From contig CM062206.1 in the NCBI GenBank assembly GCA_031216445.1, positions 27,865,501-27,929,500 of the forward strand: DNA of 64,000 nt, written 5' to 3'. The notes under the pieces were generated by a model. That model worked only from the letters and a program-made list of their open reading frames with translations. It was not told the origin of the DNA and made no database searches. Below, piece after piece: positions 10,073 to 19,312 of this stretch (the stretch's first letter is position 1; each line of letters begins with the position of its first letter). Source of the DNA: Lateolabrax maculatus. Its lineage: Eukaryota; Chordata; Actinopteri; Acropomatiformes; Lateolabracidae. The translations under genes were made by a program, and so were the position numbers.

Positions 10073-10930
10073 ATGTATGATGAGACTCAGCAACATACTG
10101 ACTACAAAGAATGCTGGACAGAGTTGATTACAGGCAAAATATTATCTGTAATATGTCAAGACCTGTATGTTGGACCACAAGGACCAGCAGCAGCAGTTAC
10201 TCTACCACCAGAACTACGTCCCTGGTTTCAAGTCACCAGCTCCGTCCCACATGTTACACTCCTGATAGCTAATGGACATGAATCACGTGACCTAGGACCG
10301 ATGGTGAAGGCAGCACTACAAGTGACTGTATGGAAACCAACTCAGAACACGCATGTGCAGTCATCCTCCGATGGACAATATGTGAAAATATTTCTGCGAG
10401 CATATGACAAAGGAACAAGAGCCCAAGTGCTACTAAGTCAGAGATTCCCTACTCAACTGCCACTCTCAGAAGAACATAGTGTGCTACTACATCAGATACC
10501 ACATGAGTTATGGTCACATCATAAAACAGATGTAGGGCTAGTTAGGTCAGCACAGCCAGTTCACATCAAAGCAAAAGAGGGCATTGTGTTGCCATACCAA
10601 AAACAATATCCCATGAAACCACACCAAATAGCAGGTATAAGACCCACCATCAAGGGCTTGGTAGCAGCAGGTGTGTTAAAACCAACAAAAAGTCTGTGTA
10701 ATACACCAACTTGTCCAATAAAACAAAATAAACTCTAGTGACTATCGATTGGTGCATGATTTGTGCGCCATTAATTCCACTGTAGATGCAGAAGTACCTG
10801 TGGTTCCAGACCCACATACTTTGCTTTCTAATATCCCACATGACGCCTGTTGGTACACAGCATTTGTTAGTGTGCCATTACACCCAGATTCACAGTATCT
10901 GTTTGCTTTTACATATCAAGGACAGCAGTA
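10073..10930 (+). mobile_element. ERV pol fragment: pre-RT region and RT N-half (first copy)
   Basis: Open from 10073 to TAG 10736-10738, then continued in another frame from 10739. Readable RT start features include LPYQKQYPMKPHQIAGI, AGVLKPT and CNTPTCPI, then YRLVHDLCAIN and VVPDPHTLL. Motif A with its catalytic Asp is deleted near 10862, between WYTAF and VSVPLHPDSQYLF. The fragment ends exactly at the AGTA/CACTG boundary. An intact retroviral pol needs both halves, which here lie on opposite sides of the transposon. Confidence 0.8.
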
Positions 10931-10939
10931 CACTGTAAA
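10927..10939 (+). repeat. Left target-site duplicate and terminal inverted repeat of the CACTA-like element
   Basis: AGTA at 10927-10930 is followed by CACTGTAAA at 10931-10939. The reading frame of the RT N-half, legible up to this point, becomes meaningless right after the terminus. Confidence 0.75.
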
Positions 10940-11106
10940 TGCAAACATAGTATTTAATTAAAAATAGTAAATTGACTTAAATCAGTTTTTATCAAATTGC
11001 TATTAACACTTACTTTTAGTAAGTTACTTGTAATTTGTGGTTGAAAAATCTCACCAGCTCAGTCTACTTGAACTGGATTAATTTAGAAAAAGTATGTTTT
11101 CGATAA

Positions 11107-11425
11107 TTGTGCTTTTACAAGTACATTTACTCAATACTGCACTTAAGTACAAAGTACTTTAAGTACTTTACTTTTTTTTTCATATTACTGTCTACTTTTA
11201 CTCCACTACATTTCAGAGGGAAATATTGTACTTTTTACATCACTGCATATGTAATAATACATACGCGATATATAATAATAATCAGTAGTATGCTACTTTT
11301 AATTTTAATATTTTAAGTATTTCTTTTTGTGGTTATATGTTTTTTACTTAATTGAAATTTTCACTGCAGGAGCTGTATTGTAAAAGAGTAGTTTCACGGA
11401 GTGGTATTAGTACTTTTGCTTCGAT
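11107..11425. repeat. Nested fish interspersed repeat (first copy)
   Basis: Contains words typical of a very common teleost repeat: acaagtacatttactcaata, tttactccactacatttcag, and near 11400 ggtattagtacttttgcttc. It lies inside the transposon, upstream of the promoter region. I recognise it from memory and cannot name its superfamily with confidence. Confidence 0.55.
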
Positions 11426-11449
11426 TTGAAAACTTCGCCGGCTTTTTTT

Positions 11450-11607
11450 TTTTTTTTCCCGACCTGTGGGCATGCGCAACTCCGTCCTCTCTACGCCTGA
11501 CGGTATGTCAACAACACACCCGCAACGGACGAGGAGCTGGACCTAATCCCTGCAACAGCACTCGTTAAGGTTATTTTCAGCATTCTTGTGCTTGGCACAC
11601 TCATTTG
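11450..11607 (+). promoter_or_regulatory. Putative promoter and first non-coding exon of the element gene
   Basis: A GC-richer island in AT-rich DNA with an NRF1-like core (gcatgcgca, 11470-11478). It ends in a strong donor (ttg|gtgagt, intron from 11608). No TATA box sits at a convincing distance. The next acceptor with a matching exon is at 13172. The transcription start cannot be fixed from sequence. Confidence 0.45.
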
Positions 11608-12128
11608 GTGAGTAATATTTTACCCTTGTTTAGACCGTTTTCTTTCTGTAAGTAAGCGCCATATTTTTCGTGCTTGCTAGTAATGATGTGTGTTGTAATG
11701 TCGGCTAACGCTGCCTCAGAGCTATATAGCTCTGAGCTAGCTGAACTATATTATGGACATAACGTGTCTTACTTTTGTCACGTTAAAGTTGAGGAGAAAC
11801 TTTAGTGTAGCGGTCGCGGGCGTGCTCGTCACGTGCACGCGCACACCCGCTGTCGGAGTTGATTTTTTTTTTCTGAGGCCAGTCATCTATGAGTACTCAC
11901 TCACGATGAGAGACTGATCCCGGCGGTTTGTGAGTTTCCATGAGCAGGAGGGCATTCACATGGCAGAACATCAGAACAAGTCTGGATGTATCATTTTATT
12001 TTACGCTCGGCTGTTAAGTTAGGACTATGCTAACTTAATGTTATTTTATTTAACCCTCCTCACTTAACACTAGTCATATTTGTAGCTGTGTCGTTTCCAT
12101 GGTTACCACGTTTAGCGCGCCCAATGAG
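11608..12128 (+). other. First intron, 5' part
   Basis: No coding seen. It contains a perfect 22-bp palindrome (11715-11736), an E-box CACGTG (11830-11835) in a CpG-rich patch, and an RFX X-box-like gtttccatggttac near 12089. Confidence 0.4.
11715..11736. repeat. Perfect 22-bp palindrome
   Basis: Self-complementary without a spacer, centred on tata (core gagctatatagctc), and followed by a further gagctagctga. Could form a cruciform or bind a dimeric factor. Also present in the second long unit near 58299-58320. Confidence 0.85.
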
Positions 12129-12775
12129 CCGGTCACCCGCTCCACTCAGTGTGATCATTCTGCAGGATCAATGAACTGTCAGCGTGTTTAATCAATCATA
12201 ACTCTGAATACTAAACTGATTTTCACGGGATTGTTTAATGCAAACGTCACACATGTATATATAATATATATATATATATATATATTAAATATACAGATAT
12301 ATAGGGAGAGATAGATAGATAGATAGATATAGATTTTCATTTTTTTGATATATATGTAGATATACATATTCATTTTTTCTGAGATCTAACTTCTGTCTAT
12401 TGTGTTTTATCTTATATTGATGTATAATGTTGTATTGTTTCTTCATTTTTCAACTTATTAAAATAGCTGAGTAGTACACAATCTGCTTCTGCTTCTCTAT
12501 CATATATTAGTGTTTTTATATATATGTGTGTGTGTGTGTATTATATTATATCATACATAGCATATATCACATACCAGAATATTCTATTACCGTTATGCCT
12601 ATTATGTATATTAAAATACGCCGAATCATGTGTCCGGTATCATGCCTACATGTATGACGTTTGCAGAAAAAAATCCCGTGAAAATCAGTTTAGTATTCAG
12701 AGTTATGATTAATTAAATGCATTGACACTTCATTGTACCTGCAGACAGATTACACTGAGTGGAGCGGGTGACCGG
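12129..12775. mobile_element. MITE-like element with 129-bp terminal inverted repeats (first copy)
   Basis: Arms 12129-12257 and 12647-12775 are each 129 bp and align without gaps with about 15 mismatches. They begin ccggtcacccgctcc. The centre is (TA)n, (GATA)n and AT-rich, without coding. No clear target duplication is visible next to the arms. The shape fits a non-autonomous DNA transposon nested in intron 1. Confidence 0.7.
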
Positions 12776-12930
12776 TCCAAGATGGCGGCCCCACGTCTCG
12801 TCAGCGCCAATAGGCAGTAGCGGTCGATGCGGCGTCTACTCTTTATATGTCTATGCCGCACACTGTTTACTTGCGCAGTGCTTGTCTGATCACACGAGGA
12901 GTGCAGTGAGAGCCCGCAGATCAGATTTGG
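12776..12930 (+). promoter_or_regulatory. CpG-containing YY1/CCAAT region, possible second promoter
   Basis: A perfect YY1-type site aagatggcggc at 12779-12789, CCAAT at 12807-12811 and a TATA-like tttatatg near 12842, right after the inverted-repeat element. YY1 sites of this form usually lie just downstream of transcription starts. The second copy of the YY1 site is at 59383-59393. Confidence 0.4.
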
Positions 12931-13171
12931 GACAGACAAAAGGGTCTCCCTGTCTGTCTTTTTATCATAGCCTGTTACCATTGCTGGCATACTCAGTGGC
13001 CTAAGTTATTCTTTAAGGTTATGTTGTCTATAATATGTACATTACAATAGTCTTTGTGGGTAATAGGCCTATGTTACAGTTTTCACTTGTACTGGAAACA
13101 AGATGTTTATGAGTTGTGGTGAGCTTTGGTTGTGTTAAATTGTTGTATTCTTCTTAACTGTCCCCTTCCAG
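12931..13171 (+). other. Intron sequence before exon 2
   Basis: No coding or repeat recognised. Ends in a pyrimidine-rich acceptor (ccccttccag). Confidence 0.4.
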
Positions 13172-13218
13172 GCTCAGGCAGATGGTGATCAATCCACAGT
13201 TCCCTTGATACCACATAA
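13172..13218 (+). other. Non-coding 5' exon 2 (first copy)
   Basis: 47 bp between a good acceptor (13170-13171) and a strong donor gtgagt (from 13219). Joined to 13443 it has TGA and TAA in the zinc-finger frame, so it is 5' untranslated. Absent from all short units. Confidence 0.5.
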
Positions 13219-13442
13219 GTGAGTCATTTACCATTTACCTTTTGTACTGCTGTGTTCATTTGGTAGCTGTTCTTGTCTTAAAGAAGTGAAATGATTAAAA
13301 GCTTGATAATTAGATAGATTTTTGCAAGGATTTAGTTTTTTTCTGTTGCTCTGGTATTTCAAGTCTGATACTGCATGTTAGTGTTTTTGTTTTTTGTTTC
13401 TATTTTGCCGGGCTTGATGCTAAAATGATCTTTTCTTTTCAG

Positions 13443-16400
13443 ATTTTTCAAGAAGACAAAAAACTTCCTATGCAGTGGTTGTGTAAGTACTGCACATTTT
13501 GTGCTGAAAAGAGGTGCTTCTTACTTAAGCATTACCGCTTAAAACACGGGTGCCACACTCGAATATCACCACTACCGTGCCTTTATAAGGAGTGCCTGTG
13601 CACATTTAAATCTTTCAATGCACTCAAAGTCCACTTATCAACATGGCACACTCAAAAGGACCTGGGGAACGTGGGTGAAACTGCTTTCCATTGTCAGCTG
13701 TGTGACTTTGTGGAGCCTTGCACTGGAGCTGACTTTTTTACCCATTTACGAAGACATTTGAAGCTGAAGCAAAAGGTTTCCTGTCCATATCAAGGCTGTA
13801 GCTTTCAGAGCAATGTTTATTCAACCTTTAATGCACATAAAAGCAAAGAACATCAAGACCACAATAAGATGGCATTCAAACCTGAAATTGTGTCACATAA
13901 TGTACTTGAGGTACCTCCACCTAATATAAATATTCAACCTGAGGATAGTGCCCCTGAAACTGATCAGGTTGAGTTTGAGGTTACTGAGCTCAATGAAGAT
14001 GTGGGAGACTTGGAGAGTCAGTTGGAACATAATGTAGCTGCTGTTTTTCTGAAAATGTCATCGATTCTTAACATCTCTGAAAATGCCCTGCAAGAAGTTA
14101 TAGAGCAGATCAACCAAATTTATGTGCTTTCACAGCCATTGTTACATACCTCGGTTGGAAAAATACTAAATCAACATTGTGGAGATGTTGAGGACTCTTA
14201 AGTGAGTGAGATAGCTAAAGTATTTACTGAGAATAATGTATTCCTGAAATTCACTTCTACTAGGGGGTCATTGTCAACCACTAGCAAGCGAACATCATAC
14301 ATTTGAAAAGAATTCTCAGTGGTGACGCCTATTGAGTTTGTCCTAAAAAATGACAGGCAGACAGTTGTGTATATCCCCATACTAAAAATGCTGCAGACAT
14401 TACTAAACAATGGAGAAATTTTAGATAAGGCCATGTCATCTGAGACAAATTTGTCACAAGGATACAGATCTCACAGGGATGGTTACCGGTTTAAAGACAA
14501 TTCTCTCTTGACAGAGGAAGAATTCAGGATTGCTCTTTTCTTGTACATAGATGATTTTGAGGTGGCTAAGCCCTTGGGAACCTCCAGAAAGAAACACAAG
14601 CTGCCATCTACTGGGTACTTGGAAATCTACACCCTAAATATCGCTCCTCTCTTCATTCCATTCAGCTTGCTCTACTCATCATCGCTGAAGATGATATCAG
14701 GAAGTTGACTTTAAATGAGAGACCACAGTCTATTGAAGAATTAAAAGTGCAACTGGTAGATAAACTGTCACTGCAGTATGACTTTAAACTGCAGTATGAA
14801 GATCAAGACTTCCATAATGCCCTCTGCAATTTGACTGAAATAACTGATTTACCTGAAAGAGCTACGCTCAAAATCATCCCTCTTGTGACTCTCCATTTAA
14901 CCGCATTGTCATCACCCACCACAACATCAGACACTGAGTGCAGCACAGCAGACACTGAGATCCTGTCGACAGGAAGAGCATCACCATCGCTAAGACAACA
15001 GTGGCCAGATTTCTTTGACATACCCAATTTCTCAGTTGATGTTGACTATAGACTCAGACAGGCAGATCTTGCCTTTATGAAGGATGGAACACGTATGACT
15101 CTACCACGAGATATGAAGCATGACATACTAGAAAAGCTTGCTGAGACGATGTACAGTTTCAAGGCTTACCCTAAAGATGATGACTTCAGCAGTGTTGCAA
15201 AAGCACTAATTAGCAAACACCCCTGCCTCACTGAGCCTGGACCACACAGATGGTATGGCTGGAAAAACAGCCTTAAATTATCGCACAAAGCTTCAAAAAG
15301 CTGGATGTGAGGATGTAGCAATCAATGGAGGCAAAAGAAGTAAAGGCAACCCAGAAGGAGAATCCTCAAGCAAGAATATCAAACGGCCAAAAAGAGGTGA
15401 AGCAAACTACCTACCTAACTTACCTGAAGGACATGATGAAACAAGCCTTGAAAATGCCAGAAAGGTTCTCGTGGAAGAAATGAAGAAGAAACAACCCAAT
15501 GGCACTCTCATCTCACAAATGATGGACCAATCATTCCCACTACGCAGACAAGAAATTGTAGAAAAGGAACCTGCTGTACAGAACATTGTTGAACGATGGC
15601 CAGCACTCTTCACAGACAGGTAAACTATTTTTGTTCTCAACCAATAAAATAATGCCTATCAAAAAGAAATTCAAGGTGTGTGGCTAGAAATCCAAACACA
15701 CTTGTTGGAATGTTAACACTTCTGCCATCTCTCCATCCCTACCCACCCCTCTCTCTACTTTTCAGGTGTTTGCTGAGTTCAACAGAATCGCAAGTAAGAA
15801 TCTTGAGGGAGACTTCTTTGAGGCTCTGGACCAGTATACCCCACGTTTCATTGAACTTTTCAAAACAAGAAGGGGAACTGTTGGCCAGAAGCTCAGTGAG
15901 CTGATGCAGCACATGAGCTGGATGGTAAGTAGGTTAATTTTGCTTTTGATCTGTGTGATAGTTCATCAATCAAGTTCTAAATGAGATGATCCAGCCCAAC
16001 CTATTCTATTTCCTGTCTGACTTGTGCTTGTGCCTTGCAAATTACTCTGTTAACTGGTCTTTTCTCTCTCTGTGTATCATTAGACACCAGACGTGACAGT
16101 ACTTCGCTCTGTTGTCCTCAAAGGCATTCCTATTTTACTTGGTGACGACTCCAGTGAATTCTTCAAGACATGCTCTGTAAGTACTTGCACATAAGAAAAA
16201 GTTTGGTCTGCATTAAAATAGAACTATATCTGTGCTGACATAGAAGATGTAATTTTATCTGCACAATATACAATATACATTTTGTACAGTGATTGATGTA
16301 TTTTGTATGGCAATTCCTCCACAGCTAATCTGAGAGGTATTTAAACAGCCAGTAAATAAAAATGAAATTTGCCACATAAACGTTGTACACATTAATTAAT

Positions 16401-16968
16401 TGTAAATCTAAGGAGCAGGAGTCCAGGCTGAAAAGTCAGTGTCACTGTTTAAGAATATATGGACCTTGTGGACCATAGCTTTAGTTTAATCATACCACAT
16501 TTATTTTGTTGGTTATATTGTAACAATCCAGTGTGAACACATATTTAAAACCATATTCCCTAGCAAATGCTTTCAACATTAAAAATGAATGTTTAGAAGA
16601 GCATAAATTGCCATGCTGAAGAATGTGTGTGTGTGTCTTTGTAGGGTACAGCGAGAGACGAGGCCCTAGAATGCACTGTCGGTGTGCTGACAGTTGTCAG
16701 TGAAGATAATCCTCATGAGGGTCCAAGTTCAGTAGACCTCCAGCCCATCTCCACTGCCATCATTCTGGAGGGAGGTATCATCATGGATCATATAAAAAAA
16801 CTTGCCTCAGGCAGTTTGTCTGTTATTTGGGCTTACATATGCTTTGCATTTGGATTACCCAAAATGCATGGCAAATACACTCAACTTCATTCAGACTGTG
16901 ATGCTTGGACTGGGAAAGAAAACCTCCCACCAAAACTGTTAACTTTGAAGAACAGTCTACTGGGTTAG
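13443..16968 (+). pseudogene. C2H2 / transposase-like / PB1 / SAMD3-like pseudogene (unit 2)
   Basis: Exons 13443-15619, 15766-15924, 16084-16176 and 16645-16968. The breaks are the same as in unit 1 (TAA 14199-14201, TGA 14304-14306, shifts near 14605 and 15275), which dates them before the array. A poly(A)-signal-like ATTAAA lies at 17108 and AATAAA at 17861. Confidence 0.75.
13470..14201 (+). CDS. Four-finger C2H2 N-terminal ORF (unit 2, full-length element)
   Basis: Protein identical to that of unit 1. Only here and in unit 9 does the ORF keep its own promoter region and the two 5' exons (ending 11607 and 13172-13218). If any copy is expressed from its native start, it is one of these two. 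Exon 2 spliced to 13443 gives stops in this frame, which supports ATG 13470. Confidence 0.65.
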   Translation: MQWLCKYCTFCAEKRCFLLKHYRLKHGCHTRISPLPCLYKECLCTFKSFNALKVHLSTWHTQKDLGNVGETAFHCQLCDFVEPCTGADFFTHLRRHLKLKQKVSCPYQGCSFQSNVYSTFNAHKSKEHQDHNKMAFKPEIVSHNVLEVPPPNINIQPEDSAPETDQVEFEVTELNEDVGDLESQLEHNVAAVFLKMSSILNISENALQEVIEQINQIYVLSQPLLHTSVGKILNQHCGDVEDS

Positions 16969-18310
16969 ACCAGTAAAGAGCCATCAGCTGTCAGATAGCA
17001 CTTTGTAAATTATGCAGCAGTTAATGTTCTCCTGTTATCAGAGAAAGTTTTATGCTTTCATGCAACTGAGCTGGCTTGTTTATGATCTCAAAAAAAAAAA
17101 AAATTCTATTAAAGTGTACCATGTTATGCTAGTATGCTAATGGTGGAAATAGCGCCACCTTGTGTTGCAAAGAGTTGTTAGATAATGTTGTCAGAAAGGA
17201 ACCTAGCAAGGTTGACCTGTTTACATTTGTGTTTTGGGAAAACTTTTAATTATAGTAGTTATAATGTAGTACAAATACAAAACCCAAGGAGTGATGTTTT
17301 TCTGTGTTGGTTTAAACCTTGGACTGATGCTCGCTTTGGGACACAAAAGCATTTGTTGTACTTTCAGTTTTGATCAGAAATGCAATGATTTTGCATGCAC
17401 TGAAGTCCTGTAATTATCAGGTGTTTACCTGTTTAATATTGTGAGACTGTTACATGCATAGAATTAGCTCACAAAAATGTGGTTTTATTTTTGCCATGTC
17501 CATGTCATGTTCTACAGTCAAATCAAACCACAAGTTTGTTGTTTAGCTGCTGTTTTGTACTTGAATGTACAAGAAAGTGATACTTGGGAACAGAACACTT
17601 GAGGCTGAATAATAGATTTAATGCATATTGTTATTACAATAGCCTAACAGACATAGATCACACTATGAGCAATTTTGCAACTAGCTTTAAAATACATTAA
17701 ATATGACAAGAGGATAGAGAACAGTAATTTTACTGTTTATTGTAAGGTTATTACATGAGTGATAAAACACACATTTTATATTGGAGAATTGGAATCAAAA
17801 GTAACAATATCGAACATTTATTGTTCAGTCTAGATCTGTCAGTGATGCAATTATTTTTTTAATAAATGTTGTAATGCAGCTGAACAAACCCAGTGAGTGT
17901 TCTTTTAAAGTATATGTTTGTGGTGTTTTTCCCTTTATTAGGTAATAACAGCTAAAATAGATAAGAAATGGGAGAAGGACAAGGACCCATTCAAGGAAAT
18001 TGGTTTGTTTAATTTAACTGAACTGAAATGAACTGAAAAAAAATGAGTGAGTAGTAAGTAGTAGGTATCATAATTCTAAGTGGGGTTAAATTTGTATCAA
18101 GCAGTCCACACAAAATGAAAAAAATAAGTTAACACTAAGCATGGCTATTAAGTTACATGAACTTTTTTTTTTTTTTTTTAGTTGTACTACTTGATTTGGT
18201 ACTGCACGCTTAAAATAAACAAGCTTTTCTAACTCACTATTCTTAAGATTACTTTGCTTAATTTGCAACGAGTTTGCATACTTTTTTTAAGTAAGGTCAA
18301 CTAATTAGAT

Positions 18311-18323
18311 TTTACAGTGAGTA
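18311..18323 (+). repeat. Right terminal inverted repeat and target-site duplicate
   Basis: TTTACAGTG (18311-18319) then AGTA (18320-18323). RT-like coding resumes at once. The same right end recurs at 1095-1103, 6959-6967, 24181-24189, 30052-30060, 35918-35926, 41795-41803, 47666-47674 and 53536-53544. Confidence 0.75.
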
Positions 18324-19192
18324 TACGTACACACGTCTCCCGCAGAGCTATGTTGAAAGTCCCTCAATATTCAGTCGAGTATTGGCTAATGACCTGCAAC
18401 ACCTAGACGTGTCCAGTACAGTACTACAATATGTAGATGATCTCTTGATATGTAGCACCTCCAAAGCTCAATGTGCACAAGACTCAGTCTCAGCCCTGAT
18501 GGCTTTAGAAAAGGGGGCTCACAAGGTGAGTAAAAATAAATTACAGTTTTGCCAGACACAGGTTGAATACTTAGGTAGACAACTCTGTGGCACTAAATGA
18601 GCTATAGTGCCCTCACAAATTGAGGCAGTATCGAAAGCTCCCAAACCACAAACGGTGAGACACATGTCGTCATTTCTGCCATCTCAGCTTTACTAGAAGC
18701 CATACACCATCCAAAAGTGTTAGCCATCATTAAATGCGTAGCTCATCAAAAAACGAATTCCCTGATAGCTAAAGGCAACAACTTAGCAGATGAAGCCGCA
18801 AAACGCATAGCTACACCCACCTGTATAGGACCACTGCTAGTAGCTGGAGATTGTGAACCACTGACAAACTTATATATATATGATATATATATATATATAT
18901 ATATATGAGCTATATATATGTGCTGCTATGTAATAGCAGCACAACATCAGGCAAGTCCATATGCACATTCTGTATGGGCAAAAAGGGGGGCAAGTATAAT
19001 CACTGAAGAAGGTCCATCACATGGGCTATGGCGAAGTGCACATGGACATATTGTCCTCCCAACATCTTTGGTACAGGTTGCTACACGTAGTGCGCATGGT
19101 CAGGACCATTGCACAAGTGGGGAGGTGTTGAGACGCCTTCAAGCAGTCTGGTGGTCACCATTTTTCCGACCTGCGTTTGTAGCTGAGACAAT
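18320..19192 (+). mobile_element. ERV pol fragment (junction 3, short)
   Basis: The RT C-half keeps YVDDLLICS. Truncated in integrase at the common deletion junction after 19192. Confidence 0.8.
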
Positions 19193-19312
19193 TTTGCAAG
19201 GAAGGTTTTTTTCTGTTGCTCTGGTATTTCAAGTCTGATACTGCATGTTAGTGTTTTTGTTTTTTGTTTCTATTTTGCCGGGCTTGATGCTAAAATGATC
19301 TTTTCTTTTCAG

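Larger units (their letters stand above)
7841..13320 (+). other. Segment present only in long units (first copy)
   Basis: Short units join the bases equivalent to 7840 directly to those equivalent to 13321. This 5,480 bp holds the rest of integrase, the LTR, the LINE fragment, the RT N-half, the left transposon terminus, the promoter and non-coding exons 1-2. Both ends run on coherently in the long form (integrase reading frame on the left, intron on the right), so the short form is a deletion derivative. The junction has at most 1-bp microhomology, and the short form reads aaggaagg where the long form reads aaggatttag. Confidence 0.9.
10931..18319 (+). mobile_element. Complete CACTA (EnSpm)-like DNA transposon inserted in ERV reverse transcriptase (unit 2)
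   Basis: The left end begins CACTGTAAA (10931-10939) and the right end is its exact reverse complement (18311-18319). AGTA lies immediately outside both ends (10927-10930 and 18320-18323). CACTG ends are typical of the CACTA/EnSpm superfamily. That superfamily usually makes 2-3 bp target duplications, so a 3-bp GTA duplication with one extra terminal A is the alternative reading. Subterminal DNA is rich in AAGTA/TACTT-type words at both ends. The flanks are the two halves of one retroviral RT, which fixes the insertion point independently of the termini. The cargo is promoter, exons 1-2, a long exon, three small exons and a 1.35-kb tail. Only this copy is complete in the window. Confidence 0.75.

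Noticed and set aside
12188..12373. Small minus-strand ORF rich in Tyr/Ile
   Set aside because: Translation of (TA)n and (GATA)n microsatellite inside the inverted-repeat element.
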